This document shows positions 39,499-53,214 of a DNA stretch of 64,000 nucleotides, in pieces (the stretch's first letter is position 1; every line of letters starts with the position of its first letter). Source of the stretch: Paraescarpia echinospica (lineage: Eukaryota > Annelida > Polychaeta > Sabellida > Siboglinidae); contig CM034544.1 in assembly GCA_020002185.1 (NCBI GenBank), forward strand, positions 32,246,392-32,310,391. The letters are read 5' to 3'. The position numbers were made by a program, and so were the translations under genes. The notes beneath the pieces were generated by a model, which had not been told where the DNA came from, did no database searches, and saw nothing but the letters and a program-made list of their open reading frames with translations.

Positions 39499-42400
39499 GG
39501 CTCTTTCTATGTGCATTCACATCATTGGAACACTCGCCTCTTTCTATGTGCATTCACATCACTGGACCACTCGCCTTTTTATATTTGCATTCACATCACT
39601 GGACAACTCGCCTCTTTCTATGTGCATTCACATCACTGGACCACTCGCCTCTTTCTATGTGCATTCACATCATTGGACCACTCGCCTCTTTCTATGTGCA
39701 TTCACAAGATTGGACCACTCGCCTCTTTCTATGTGCATTCACATGATTGGACCACTCGCCTCTTTCTATGTGCATTCACAAGATTGGACCACTCGCCTCT
39801 TTCTATGTGCATTCACATGATTGGACCACTCGCCTCTTTCTATGTGCATTCACATCATTGGACCACTCACCTCTTTCTATGGGCATTCACATGATTGGAC
39901 CACTCGCCTCTTTCTATGTGCATTCACAAGATTGGACCACTCGCCTCTTTCTATGTGCATTCACATGATTGGACCACTCGCCTCTTTCTATGTGCATTCA
40001 CATGATTGGACCACTCGCCTCTTTCTATGTGCATTCACATCATTGGACAACTCGCCTCTTTCTATGTGCATTCACATCATTGGACCACTCGCCTCTTTCT
40101 ATGTGCATTCACACCATTGGACCACTCATCTCTTTCTATGTGCATTCACATCATTGGACGACTCGCATCTTTCTATGTGCATTCACATCATTGGACCACT
40201 CACCTCTTTCTATGTGCATTCACACCATTGGACCACTCGTCTGTTTCTATGTGCATTCACATCATTGGACGACTCACATCTTTCTGTGTGCATTCACATC
40301 ATTGGACCACTCGCCTCTTTCTATGTGCATTCACATCATTGGACCACTCATCTCGTTCTGTGTGCATTCACATCATTGGACCACTCACCTCTTTCTGTGT
40401 GCATCCATATCATTGGACCACTCGCCTCTTTCTATGTGCATTCACATCATTGGACCACTTGCCTCTTTCTATGTGCATTCACACCATTGGACCACTCATC
40501 TGTTTCTATGTGCATTCACATCATTGGACGACTCACATCTTTCTGTGTGCATTCACATCATTGGACCACTCGCCTCTTTCTATGTGCATTCACATCATTG
40601 GACCACTCATCTCGTTCTGTGTGCATTCACATCATTGGACCACTCACCTCTTTCTATGTGCATTCACATCACTGGACCACTCACCTCTTTCTGTGTGCAT
40701 CCACATCATTGGACCACTCGCCTCTTTCTATGTGCATTCACATCATTGGACCACTCGCCTCTTTCTATGTGCATTCACATCATTGGACCACACGCCTCTT
40801 TCTATGTGCATTCACATCACTGGACCACTCGCCTCTTTCTATGTGCATTCACACCATTGGACCACTCATCTGTTTCTATGTGCATTCACATCATTGGACG
40901 ACTCACATCTTTCTGTGTGTATTCACATCACTGGACCACTCACCTCTTTCTGTGTGCATTCACATCACTGGACCACTCACCTCTTTCTGTGTGCATTCAC
41001 ATCATTGGACCACTGGCCTCTTTCTGTGTGCATTCACATCACTTGACCACTCACCTCTTTCTGTGTGCATTCACATCACTGGACCACTCACCTCTTTCTG
41101 TGTGCATTCACATCACTGGACCACTCGCCTTTTTATATTTGCATTCACATCACTTGACCACTCACCTCTTTCTGTGTGCATTCACATCACTCGACCACTC
41201 ACCTCTTTCTATGTGCATTCACATCACTGGACCACTCGCCTCTTTCTATGTGCATTCACATCATTGGACCACTCGCCTCTTTCTATGTGCATTCACATCA
41301 TTGGGCCACTCGTCTCTTTCTATGTGCATTCACATCATTGGACCACTCACCTCTTTCTATGGGCATTCACATCATTGGACCACTCGCCTCTTTCCATGTG
41401 CATTCACATGATTGGACCACTCGCCTCTTTCTATGTGTATTCACATAATTGGACCACTCACCTCTCTCTGTGTGCATTCACATCACTGGACCACTCATCT
41501 CTTTCTGTGTGCATTCACATAATTGGAACACTCACCTCTTCCTGTGTGCATTCACATCACTGGACCACTCATCTCTTTCTGTGTGCATTCACATAATTGG
41601 ACCACTCACCTCTTCCTGTGTGCATTCACATCACTGGACCACTCACCTCTTTCTGTGTGCATTGACATAATTGGACCACTCACCTCTTTCTGTGTGCATT
41701 CACATAATTGGACCACTCACTTCTTCCTGTGTGCATTCACATCACTGGACCACTCATCTCTTTCTGTTTGTATTCACATAATTGTACCACTCACCTCTTT
41801 CTGTGTCCATTCACATCGCTGGACCTCTCATCTCTTTCTGTGTGCATTCACATCACTGGACCACTGATCTCTTTCTGTGTGCATTCACATAATTGGACCA
41901 CTCACCTCTTTCTGTGTGCATTCACATCACTGGACCACTTATCTCTTTCTGTGTGCATTCACATAATTGGACCACTCACCTCTTTCTGTGTCCATTCACA
42001 TCACTGGACCACTCACCTCTTTCTGTGTGCATTCACATAATTGGACCACTCACCTCTTTCTGTGTGCATTCACATAATTGGACCACTCACCTCTTTCTAT
42101 GTGCATTCACATCATTGGACGACTCGCCTCTTTCTATGTGCATTCACATCATTGGACCACACGCCTCTTTCTATGTGCATTCACATCACTGGACCACTCG
42201 CCTCTTTCTATGTGCATTCACACCATTGGACCACTCATCTGTTTCTATGTGCATTCACATCACTGGACGACTCACATCTTTCTGTGTGCATTCACATCAC
42301 TGGACCACTCACCTCTTTCTGTATGCATTCACATCACTGGACCACTCACCTCTTTCTGTGTGCATTCAAATCATTGGAGCACTGGCCTCTTTCTGTGTGC

Positions 42401-45400
42401 ATTCACATCACTTGACCACTCACCTCTTTCTGTGTGCATTCACATCACTCGACCACTCATCTCTTTCTGTGTGCATTCACATCACTGGACCACTCACCTC
42501 TTTCTATGGGCATTCACATCATTGGACTACTCGCCTCTTTCTATGTACATTCACACCATTGGACCACTCATCTCTTTCTATGTGCATTCACATCATTGGA
42601 CGACTCGCATCTTTCTATGTGCATTCACATCATTGGACCACTCACCTCTTTCTATGTGCATTCACACCATTGGACCACTCATCTGTTTCTATGTGCATTC
42701 ACATCATTGGACGACTCACATCTTTCTGTGTGCATTCACATCATTGGACCACTCGCCTCTTTCTATGTGCATTCACATCATTGGACCACTCATCTCGTTC
42801 TGTGTGCATTCACATCATTGGACCACTCACCTCTTTCTGTGTGCATCCACATCATTGGACCACTCGCCTCTTTCTATGTGCATTCACATCACTGGACCAC
42901 TCGCCTCTTTCTATGTGCATTCACACCATTGGACCACTCATCTGTTTCTATGTGCATTCACATCATTGGACGACTCACATCTTTCTGTGTGCATTCACAT
43001 CACTGGACCACTCACCTCTTTCTGTGTGCATTCACATCACTGGACCACTCACCTCTTTCTATGTGCATTCACATCACTGGACCACTCATCTCGTTCTGTG
43101 AGCATTCACATCATTGGACCACTCACCTCTTTCTATGTGCATTCACATCACTGGACCACTCACCTCTTTCTGTGTGCATCTACATCATTGGACCACTCGC
43201 TTCTTTCTGTGTTCATTCGCATGATTGGACCACTCCCCTCTTTCTATGTGTATTCACATCATTGGACCACTCGCCTCTTTCTATGTGCATTCACATCACT
43301 GGACCACTCGCCTCTTTCTATGTGCATTCACACCATTGGACCACTCATCTCGTTCTGTGTGCATTCACATCACTGGACCACTCACCTCTTTCTGTGTGCA
43401 TTCACATCATTGGACCACTCGCCTCTTTCTATGTGCATTCCCATCATTGGACGACTCGCCTCTTTCTATGTGCATTCACATCATTGGACCACACGCCTCT
43501 TTCTATGTGCATTCACATCACTGGACCACTCGCCTCTTTCTATGTGCATTCACACCATTGGACCACTCATCTGTTTCTATGTGCATTCACATCACTGGAC
43601 GACTCACATCTTTCTGTGTGCATTCACATCACTGGACCACTCACCTCTTTCTGTGTGCATTCACATCACTGGACCACTCACCTCTTTCTGTGTGCATTCA
43701 AATCATTGGAGCACTGGCCTCTTTCTGTGTGCATTCACATCACTTGACCACTCACCTCTTTCTGTGTGCATTCACATCACTCGACCACTCATCTCTTTCT
43801 GTGTGCATTCACATCACTGGACCACTCACCTCTTTCTATGGGCATTCACATCATTGGACTACTCGCCTCTTTCTATGTGCATTCACACCATTGGACCACT
43901 CATCTCTTTCTATGTGCATTCACATCATTGGACGACTCGCATCTTTCTATGTGCATTCACATCATTGGACCACTCACCTCTTTCTATGTGCATTCACACC
44001 ATTGGACCACTCATCTGTTTCTATGTGCATCCACATCATTGGACCACTCATCTCTTTCTGTTTGTATTCACATAATTGTACCACTCGCCTCTTTCTGTGT
44101 CCATTCACATCGCTGGACCTCTCATCTCTTTCTGTGTGCATTCACATCACTGGACCACTGATCTCTTTCTGTGTGCATTCACATAATTGGACCACTCACC
44201 TCTTTCTGTGTGCATTCACATCACTGGACCACTTATCTCTTTCTGTGTGCATTCACATAATTGGACCACTCACCTCTTTCTGTGTCCATTCACATCACTG
44301 GACCACTCACCTCTTTCTGTGTGCATTCACATAATTGGACCACTCACCTCTTTCTGTGTGCATTCACATAATTGGACCACTCACCTCTTTCTATGTGCAT
44401 TCACATCATTGGACGACTCGCCTCTTTCTATGTGCATTCACATCATTGGACCACACGCCTCTTTCTATGTGCATTCACATCACTGGACCACTCGCCTCTT
44501 TCTATGTGCATTCACACCATTGGACCACTCATCTGTTTCTATGTGCATTCACATCACTGGACGACTCACATCTTTCTGTGTGCATTCACATCACTGGACC
44601 ACTCACCTCTTTCTGTATGCATTCACATCACTGGACCACTCACCTCTTTCTGTGTGCATTCAAATCATTGGAGCACTGGCCTCTTTCTGTGTGCATTCAC
44701 ATCACTTGACCACTCACCTCTTTCTGTGTGCATTCACATCACTCGACCACTCATCTCTTTCTGTGTGCATTCACATCACTGGACCACTCACCTCTTTCTA
44801 TGGGCATTCACATCATTGGACTACTCGCCTCTTTCTATGTGCATTCACACCATTGGACCACTCATCTCTTTCTATGTGCATTCACATCATTGGACGACTC
44901 GCATCTTTCTATGTGCATTCACATCATTGGACCACTCACCTCTTTCTATGTGCATTCACACCATTGGACCACTCGTCTGTTTCTATGTGCATTCACATCA
45001 TTGGACGACTCACATCTTTCTGTGTGCATTCACATCATTGGACCACTCGCCTCTTTCTATGTGCATTCACATCATTGGACCACTCATCTCGTTCTGTGTG
45101 CATTCACATCATTGGACCACTCACCTCTTTCTGTGTGCATCCATATCATTGGACCACTCGCCTCTTTCTATGTGCATTCACATCATTGGACCACTTGCCT
45201 CTTTCTATGTGCATTCACACCATTGGACCACTCATCTGTTTCTATGTGCATTCACATCATTGGACGACTCACATCTTTCTGTGTGCATTCACATCATTGG
45301 ACCACTCACCTCTTTCTGTGTGCATTCACATCACTGGACCACTCACCTCTTTCTATGTGCATTCACATCACTGGACCACTCATCTCGTTCTGTGAGCATT

Positions 45401-48400
45401 CTCATCATTGGACCACTCACCTCTTTCTATGTGCATTCACATCACTGGACCACTCACCTCTTTCTGTGTGCATCTACATCATTGGACCACTCGCTTCTTT
45501 CTGTGTTCATTCGCATGATTGGACCACTCCCCTCTTTCTATGTGTATTCACATCATTGGACCACTCGCCTCTTTCTATGTGCATTCACATCACTGGACCA
45601 CTCGCCTCTTTCTATGAGCATTCACACCATTGGACCACTCATCTGTTTCTATGTGCATTCACATCATTGGACGACTCACATCTTTCTGTGTGCATTCACA
45701 TCACTGGACCACTCACCTCTTTCTGTGTGCATTCACATCACTGGACCACTCACCTCTTTCTATGTGCATTCACATCACTGGACCACTCATCTCGTTCTGT
45801 GAGCATTCACATCATTGGACCACTCACCTCTTTCTATGTGCATTCACATCACTGGACCACTCACCTCTTTCTGTGTGCATCTACATCATTGGACCACTCG
45901 CTTCTTTCTGTGTTCATTCGCATGATTGGACCACTCCCCTCTTTCTATGTGTATTCACATCATTGGACCACTCGCCTCTTTCTATGTGCATTCACATCAT
46001 TGGACCATTCGCCTCTTTCTATATGCATTCACATCATTGGACCACACGCCTCTTTCTATGTGCATTCACATCACTGGACCACTCGCCTCTTTTTACGTGC
46101 ATTCACACCACTGGACCACTCATTTGTTTCTATGTGCATTCACATCATTGGACGACTCACATCTTTCTGTGTGCATTCACATCACTGGACCACTCATCTC
46201 TTTCTGTGTGCACTCACATCACTGGACCACTCGCCTCTTTCTGTGTGCATTCACATCATTGGACCACTCGCCTCTTTCTGTGTGCATTCACATCACTGGA
46301 CCACTCACCTCTTTCTGTGTGCATTCACATCACTGGACCACTCACCTCTTTCTGTGTGCATTCACATCACTGGACCACTCACCTCTTTCTGTGTGCATTC
46401 ACATCACTGGACCACTCACCTCTTTCTGTGTGCATTCACATCACTGGACCACTCACCTCTTTCTGTGTGTATTCACATAATTGGACCACTCACCTCTTTC
46501 TGTGTGCATTCACATCACTGGACCACTCATCTCTTTCTGTGTGCATTCACATAATTGGACCACTCACCTCTTTCTGTGTCCATTCACATCGCTGGACCAC
46601 TCATCTCTTTCTGTGTGCATTCACATCACTGGACCACTGATCTCTTTCTGTGCGCATTCACATAACTGGACCACTCACCTCTTTCTGTGTCCATTCACAT
46701 CGCTGGACCAATCATCTCTTTCTGTGTGCATTCACATCACTGGACCACTGATCTCTTTCTGTGTGCATTCACATAATTGGACCACTCATCTCTTTCTGTG
46801 TGCATTCACATCACTGGACCACTCACCTCTTTCTGTGTGCATTCACATAATTGGACCACTCACCTCTTTCTGTGTGCATTCACATAATTGGACCACTCAC
46901 CTCTTTCTGTGTGCATTCACATCACTGGACCACTCATCTCTTTCTGTGTGCATTCACATAATTGGACCACTCACCTCTTCCTGTGTGCATTCACATCACT
47001 GGACCACTCATCTCTTTCTGTGTGCATTCACATAATTGGACCACTCACCTCTTCCTGTGTGCATTCACATCACTGGACCACTCACCTCTTTCTGTGTGCA
47101 TTCACATAATTGGACCACTCACCTCTTTCTGTGTGCATTCACATAATTGGACCACTCACTTCTTCCTGCGTGCATTCACATCACTGGACCACTCATCTCT
47201 TTCTGTTTGTATTCACATAATTGTACCACTCACCTCTTTCTGTGTCCGTTCACATCACATCGCTGGACCTCTCATCTCTTTCTGTGTGCATTCACATCAC
47301 TGGACCACTGATCTCTTTCTGTGTGCATTCACATAATTGGACCACTCACCTCTTTCTGTGTGCATTCACATCACTGGACCACTTATCTCTTTCTGTGTGC
47401 ATTCACATAATTGGACCACTCACCTCTTTCTGTGTCCATTAACATCACTGGACCACTCACCTCTTTCTGTGTGCATTCACATAATTGGACCACTCACCTC
47501 TTTCTGTGTGCATTCACATAATTGGACCACTCACCTCTTTCTGTGTGCATTCACATCACTGGACCACTCATCTCTTTCTGTGTTCATTCACATAATTGGA
47601 CCACTCACCTCTTCCTGTGTGCATTCACATCACTGGACCACTCATCTCTTTCTGTGTGCATTCGCATAATTGGACCACTCACCTCTTCCTGTGTGCATTC
47701 ACATCACTGGACCACTCACCTCTTTCTGTGTGCATTCACATAATTGGACCACTCACCTCTTTCTGTGTGCATTCACATAATTGGACCACTCATCACTTTC
47801 TGTGTGCATTCGCATAATTGGACCACTCACCTCTTCCTGTGTGCATTCACATCACTGGACCACTCACCTCTTTCTGTGTGCATTCACATAATTGGACCAC
47901 TCACCTCTTTCTGTGTGCATTCACATAATTGGACCACTCACCTCTTCCTGTGTGCATTCACATCACTGGACCACTCATCTCTTTCTGTGTGCATTCACAT
48001 AATTGGACCACTCACCTCTTTCTGTGTCCATTCACATCGCTGGACCTCTCATCTCTTTCTGTGTGCTGACCACTGACCACTGATCTCTTTCTGTGTGCAT
48101 TCACATAATTGGACCGCTCACCTCTTTCTGTGTGCATTCACATCACTGGTCCATTCATCTCTTTCTGTGTGCATTCACATAATTGGACCACTCACCTCTT
48201 TCTGTGTCCATTCACATCGCTGGACCACTCATCTCTTTCTGTGTGCATTCACATCACTGGACCACTCACCTCTTTCTGTGTGCATTCACATAATTGGACC
48301 ACTCACCTCTTTCTGTGTGCATTCACATCACTGGACCACTCATCTCTTTCTGTGTGCATTCACATAATTGGACCACTCACCTCTTTCTGTGTGCATTCAC

Positions 48401-48643
48401 ATCACTGGACCACTCATCTCTTTCTGTGTGCATTCACATAATTGGACCACTCACTTCTTTCTGTGTCCATTCACATCGCTGGACCACTGATCTCTTTCTG
48501 TGTGCATTCACATCACTGGACCACTGATCTCTTTCTGTGTGCATTCACATAATTGGACCACTCACCTCTTTCTGTGTGCATTCACATCACTGGACCACTC
48601 ATCTCTTTCTGTGTGCATTCATATCACTGGACCACTCACCTCT
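39499..48643. repeat. 37-bp minisatellite, about 247 copies, 9.1 kb
   Basis: Unit TTCTATGTGCATTCACATCA then TTGGACCACTCGCCTCT, with systematic variants (TATG/TGTG, CATCATT/CATCACT/CATAATT/CACCATT, CGCCT/CACCT/CATCT). Early units mostly have TATG, late ones TGTG and CATAATT, so there is a directional change of subtype. Higher-order copies: the block at about 41755 recurs at 44049 (offset 2,294 = 62 units) and part again at about 47206 (offset 3,145 = 85 units). As 37 leaves remainder 1 on division by 3, the reading frames rotate and give open frames up to 665 codons without ATG starts of any merit. These are not genes. Confidence 0.98.
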
Positions 48644-48916
48644 GATCTACCAACTGGCCATTCAGCAGACACGTTGTTTGTATGCTGTGCTATGGTAGAG
48701 GGTCTATCTCCTGCCTGAGACAGTTGGGTGGTGACCAGTTGCTGTGCAGGTGTGAGCCGGTAACTATGACTGTATTAGTTCTCTTACAGAACTGTTACGC
48801 TGTATCCATGCATTACCACCACCTTTATTTGATCGAAAAAAGATACAAATCTTGACACCAATAAACTAACAAATTTGGGTCATGCATGTAATGGTTTTAT
48901 TTCTTTCTTGTTGCAG
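48644..48916 (+). other. sequence after array with splice acceptor
   Basis: Non-repetitive. Ends TTTATTTCTTTCTTGTTGCAG, the best-looking pyrimidine tract and acceptor in this part of the window. Confidence 0.5.
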
Positions 48917-48985
48917 TCAGGAGAAGCTGAGATGGAGAAGATGAGGGAGAAGAGACATTGTCTGTCTCCATATGACACAGTATGA
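48917..48985 (+). CDS. candidate alternative last exon of TMX
   Basis: After the acceptor at 48916, phase 0 gives SGEAEMEKMREKRHC and LSPYDTV with a stop at 48983-48985. A charged, acidic-basic tail would suit a TMX cytosolic end. Joined to a short 18-nt piece of the previous exon (37976-37993) the frame would read RDEDTE before it. Equally it could be a 3'UTR exon after the 37992 stop, or unrelated. There is no independent support. Confidence 0.35.
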   Translation, partial: SGEAEMEKMREKRHCLSPYDTV

Positions 48986-49059
48986 AGCTGGACATCACTG
49001 CCACTTGTCGTCTTCTCCGTAGATCCCTTTATAGGGGGTGAGGCCAACTAATTCTTGTA

Positions 49060-50720
49060 TAGCTCGTCTGCCCCTTCCTGTTTCTCCCTCTCACCAATAT
49101 TCTCCCTTTAATTGTCATCCTCCTTCACTTTCCCTCCTTATTCTTCCCTCTGCCCCCTTGGGGGGGTCCATGTCACTCAGTTCATAGCTTCTTCCGATTT
49201 TCTTGTCAACTCTCTCCATATCTCTCTGTTGTCCACGATGATCTTCCATTCTTGGCTGTTCTCACCTGCCCTCCCAAGATCCAACTTCATGTTAACATTA
49301 CATCTCAGCCTTGGTCTTTCTCTTCCTTGTTTGCATCTTCTCCTTATCAGGCTCTTTTTGACAGTCTGTCTTCACTCATTCTTTGCACATTTCCTGCCCA
49401 TCTCATTCTGTTTCCGACTACTTTTATCTTCAGGTGTTTTTCATGCTAATTTCTTCTCTCAATACCCTCATCTTCCTTTTATCTTCTCGGGTTATTCTGC
49501 CTTTCTCTTATCTCTCTCTCATTATGCAGTCTTCCCATCTTAATTGTGCCGCGCAGTTTCTTTGCTTCTGCTGTGATACTCAATCCGCTCCAATATGCAC
49601 CAAGTGATTGGCCCAAATCATTTGGATTTTTGCTTTTCTTCTTGTTAAACTGGACTGCTTCCCGATCACTTCCCAGATGTAATTCACACTTTTTCCCTAC
49701 AGTTGTCCAGACCAAACATTGTTCTTTCAAACTTACAGCTTGTTTTTTGCCATGTCGGTTCCACTATCTCAAACCATGCACACATGCTGATGTAATGGGC
49801 CAATAATACTCCTGGAGTAGGAGCCTATGTCACCGGGCCAAAAGTACTACATGTATTGCTTCTAAGGTAGTTTATGCTAATAATATCAGTGCAACATTTT
49901 AATTGTTGTAAAGGGTCATCTCAGAATGTCAGTTTGGAGAGGTATCAGAGGCTATTTTGCTTGGCATTGGACATCCATATTTTACGTTTCAGACCAATAC
50001 TTTGATGTCATCATATCAATGTTTACAAACTTTCATCTGAGGAGGTATGGGGCTGATGCGAGAGGAGGTAGGGGGCTGAGGCGAGAGGAAAATAATTTGA
50101 TGTTCTGAGATGATCCCTAATACATAGTATAAACATACACTTGATGCTTTGTGCAGTTATTTTCAGGACTAAAGTAATAAGAATAAAAAACACAAACTAA
50201 AACTAGGACTCTACTCTGCATAACAATAAAACTGGAGGTGAAAGGTGAAGGGGTCAGGTCAAGTTGTTAATTTTGCTAGCATGCATGTACAATATGTGAA
50301 TGCCTACTCTTGGCATTGGGATACTTATGATCTATTACTCACACATTAGAACTGCTCTCAGGACTTTACATTCCACCATAACTGTCTACCCCTCTACCTT
50401 CTTCATACATTACTGTCTATCCCTCTACCTTCTTCATACATGACTGTCTACCCCTCTACCTTCTTCATACATTACTGTCTACCCCTCTACCTTCTTCATA
50501 CATTTGCTCTCGCTTGTTGCTGACAATGCACCTCTCCACCCAGATGCCTATGTCAATTCTCAGAAGCCATTTATCCAAGGTACACAAAGCTAGTATTCCT
50601 TGCTTAGACTCCTTTCTGTCCAATGTGACGTTCAACTCAGCCTTCTGCTGTCCAGTTCCCATCACTTCTGTCTTCTCCAGACTCCTCATTGGTCCATGCT
50701 GCTCATTCCATTCCCCATTG
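49060..50720 (-). mobile_element. decayed LINE, 3' half
   Basis: The minus strand at 50465-50689 reads LEKTEVMGTGQQKAELNVTL and DRKESKQ, the post-YADD region. Near 49330-49430 it reads NRMRWAGNVQRMSEDRLSKR, the conserved C-terminal RMRW.GH..RM.E.R motif. Between them the frame is lost, with one longer open piece at 49479-49730. No RT catalytic boxes remain. Confidence 0.7.
50383..50505. repeat. 31-bp tandem repeat, 4 copies
   Basis: ACTGTCTACCCCTCTACCTT and CTTCATACATT repeated four times with one or two changes. It sits inside the LINE remnant. Confidence 0.9.
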
Positions 50721-50844
50721 CTTCCAGTAGTTTCTGTTGCTCTGCCAAAATAAATAATAGGGTAAGGCTTAAGCTGAAGATTGTGTTACGTAATTTAACA
50801 CACATGTGACGAGTTATTGTGACATGATTACTACATGAGACAAT

Positions 50845-51646
50845 CAGAGCTGGGGTCGATTACACACTCATGATTACGATTATGATTACACTGCCGTGGG
50901 AAAAGTTGGTTATGATTACACACTTCGAAAACAATTGATTATGATTACAATTCTCCGATTACGATTACATTTTTTTGGCCAGGCATAACAACTCTTCTGA
51001 CAAACTGTGCAGTTGACCAACTGTAGACACTTCACAATTGCATTTCAAAAGGTAGGCTGCAGGCATGACTGAATACAACCAAAATATTTAATCCGTTAGA
51101 AGGAGTTGTATGGTTGTGTGCAAACACTAGCAGTGAAAAACCAATAAAAGTAAATCACAATTAGCCAAGGTCCAGATATGACCAGGCCAGATCTAAACCA
51201 GGCATATGAAGACTCTTCTGACAAACTGTGATTAAAACCAATGGATTTAATCCTTCAGAAGGATCTGTGCAAACAGTAGCAGTGGCTGGCCAGTGACCAG
51301 TGAGCAGTGAGATACCAATAAAAGTAAATTGCAATTAGCCATGTCCCCTGTGCTGGGATTACTGACCAGTGCACCAGAGTTTCTGTGATTATTGATTTGG
51401 CTTCTATTCATGAATGGTTACATGCATGTATATATATACATACATATCAATATATTATATATACTGGAATCAAAAGTATTATGACACGTTTAATCACTGT
51501 TTGAAAAAATATATTAGGTGTAATCAAGTCTCATTACACGATTACAGAACACAGTTACGAATACACTGCCTTAGAAGAAAAAATCGATTACGATTACAAC
51601 TGAGTGTAATTGATTACGATTACAATTGTAATCGACCCCAGCACTG
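50845..51646. mobile_element. 802-bp hAT MITE with perfect 8-bp TSD
   Basis: Target duplication GAGACAAT at 50837-50844 and 51647-51654. TIRs CAGAGCTGGGGTCGATTAC and the reverse of CAGTGCTGGGGTCGATTAC. ATTACGATTA and TGATTACGATTACA motifs lie near both ends. The interior contains a repeated pair (ACTCTTCTGACAAACTGTG near 50990 and 51210). No coding capacity. Confidence 0.92.
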
Positions 51647-51654
51647 GAGACAAT

Positions 51655-52138
51655 CAATTAATGAAGTGACGGTTCAGTGCTGTGTGACTTCAATAAATGC
51701 CACATGATGACGCTAGCAGTTACACTGTTGATTATTTCATTGGTAGAAAACCAGATTATACAATTTGTTATTATAGTTGGTCTGTAGTGAACTGCAACAA
51801 TTATGTATTTTATTTTATAGATTGGGTTTCATAATAAATCTATGTGCTGATTGTATATAATCATCTACAAGGTGAATGTTTTGTTATGGGCGATGAGCTG
51901 TGCAGTGTTTAGTTACTACCAGTGGATGTCTATAACAGAGAGGTCTCTTCACTCTGCAAATGGGTGTGTTATGGTTGAGATTACCACCAGTCTTGTGTAA
52001 ATAAGTAACAATTACATTTATTGACATTGCTCAGTTCCGCAGTAATATTGTAATACTGGTATGTACTATTCTGAAGAATATTCAATAATCTAAAGTTTGT
52101 TGTATACAGATTGCATCTTCCACTTTGTTTACCAAAGA
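51655..52138. other. intergenic, no recognised feature
   Basis: No exon, repeat or element recognised. Confidence 0.4.
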
Positions 52139-52282
52139 CATTGTCATATGTTATGAAGGTGGGGTAAATATCTCATTGTCATATGTTACGAAGGTGGGGT
52201 AAATATCTCATTGTCATATGTTACGAAGGTGGGGTAAATATCTCATTGTCATATGTTACAAAGGTGGGGTAAATATCTCATG
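52139..52282. repeat. 35-bp tandem repeat, 4 copies
   Basis: CATTGTCATATGTTACGAAG and GTGGGGTAAATATCT repeated four times almost without change. Confidence 0.92.
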
Positions 52283-52878
52283 TAAGAATAACTTCCCCAA
52301 CCTAAAGTCGTTATGGTGACCCCACCGTGGGTATGTGTATTGTTATTCTCATTGCATTTCCCGGTAGCATGGGCGACTTGCCTCCCTATATTTTAGTCTA
52401 GGTTTCTCAGGAAGCGACACATTTGACGCATTCCAGTCACCTCTTGAACACAACTTGGTGAACTTGAAAGTTCATATACAGTCCAACTTCAGCACTGGTA
52501 AATTTATGCAACTGAGTCAAGTAAGCAATAAACATGAGCCCACTGGAACAAAGCAATTGCAAATCATTCCCGTTTAAATAATAATAACTCTTCCCTAAAT
52601 TTGGTTGGTTGTCAAAATGTGTATAATACTCATGGATTATTTCCTGTTACATCAAGATTTTCGCACTATATTTGTAATGAATATCACAACATCATAAAAA
52701 ACGTAATTACAGCTATGTTTATGCATTTGATTTTACACGTATGTGTTATGAATATGATTGTAAAAAGGACAACTAGTGTTAACGTTCCAATGTGTATAAG
52801 TTAGAAGTGGGTATGACAGTTTTGATTGTCTGTTCTTAATTTTTCAACAGATGTTTTTGACACTACATAATACTTGAA
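52283..52878. other. intergenic, no recognised feature
   Basis: The plus frame 52601-52804 shows no domain. Nothing else seen. Confidence 0.4.
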
Positions 52879-53214
52879 GCGCAGTGGCGTAGAGTCCAGA
52901 GCATCATAGTACAATTGAGAGAAACCCGGTTTGAATCCTGTGCTGCTGTGTCAAATCTTGGTCTTGGACAAGTTCGTTCACTCTACATTGCATCAGTTCA
53001 CTCAGCTTTATGAATAAGTACCTGGTTATAGATAGTGGTGAATATTTATATACGAATAGTCTTTGCTCATTAAGTAAAGCATGCCTGAATGCTTACCAGA
53101 GATGTTGAGATGGTGTTTGATTGAACAGGTCTGCCAGCATATAAATTGTAAAGCGCTTTGTGCAGTGCTGAGGTTTGGATACTGCACCATACAAGAACTT
53201 ACCTTTTTTACTAG
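52879..53214 (+). mobile_element. tRNA-derived SINE, near full length
   Basis: Head GCGCAGTGGCGTAGAG with B box GGTTTGAATCC (52928-52938); body TTGGACAAGTTCGTTCACTC, CAGTTCACTCAGCTTTATGA and AAGTACCTGG; tail TAAAGCGCTTTGTGCAGTGC, GGATACTGCACCATACAAG and AACTTACCTTTTTT. This is the most complete of the copies in the window (about 335 bp). Confidence 0.88.

Noticed and set aside
39483..48718. Very long plus-strand open frames (up to 665 codons) of His/Trp/Thr/Leu-rich repeats
   Set aside because: They are the three rotating frames of a 37-bp minisatellite. All frames are open, many begin at TTG rather than ATG, and variation between units shows no codon pattern.
49112..49806. Plus frames of Ser/Phe/Leu-rich sequence
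   Set aside because: Antisense of a decayed LINE C-terminal region (minus-strand RMRWAGNVQRM).
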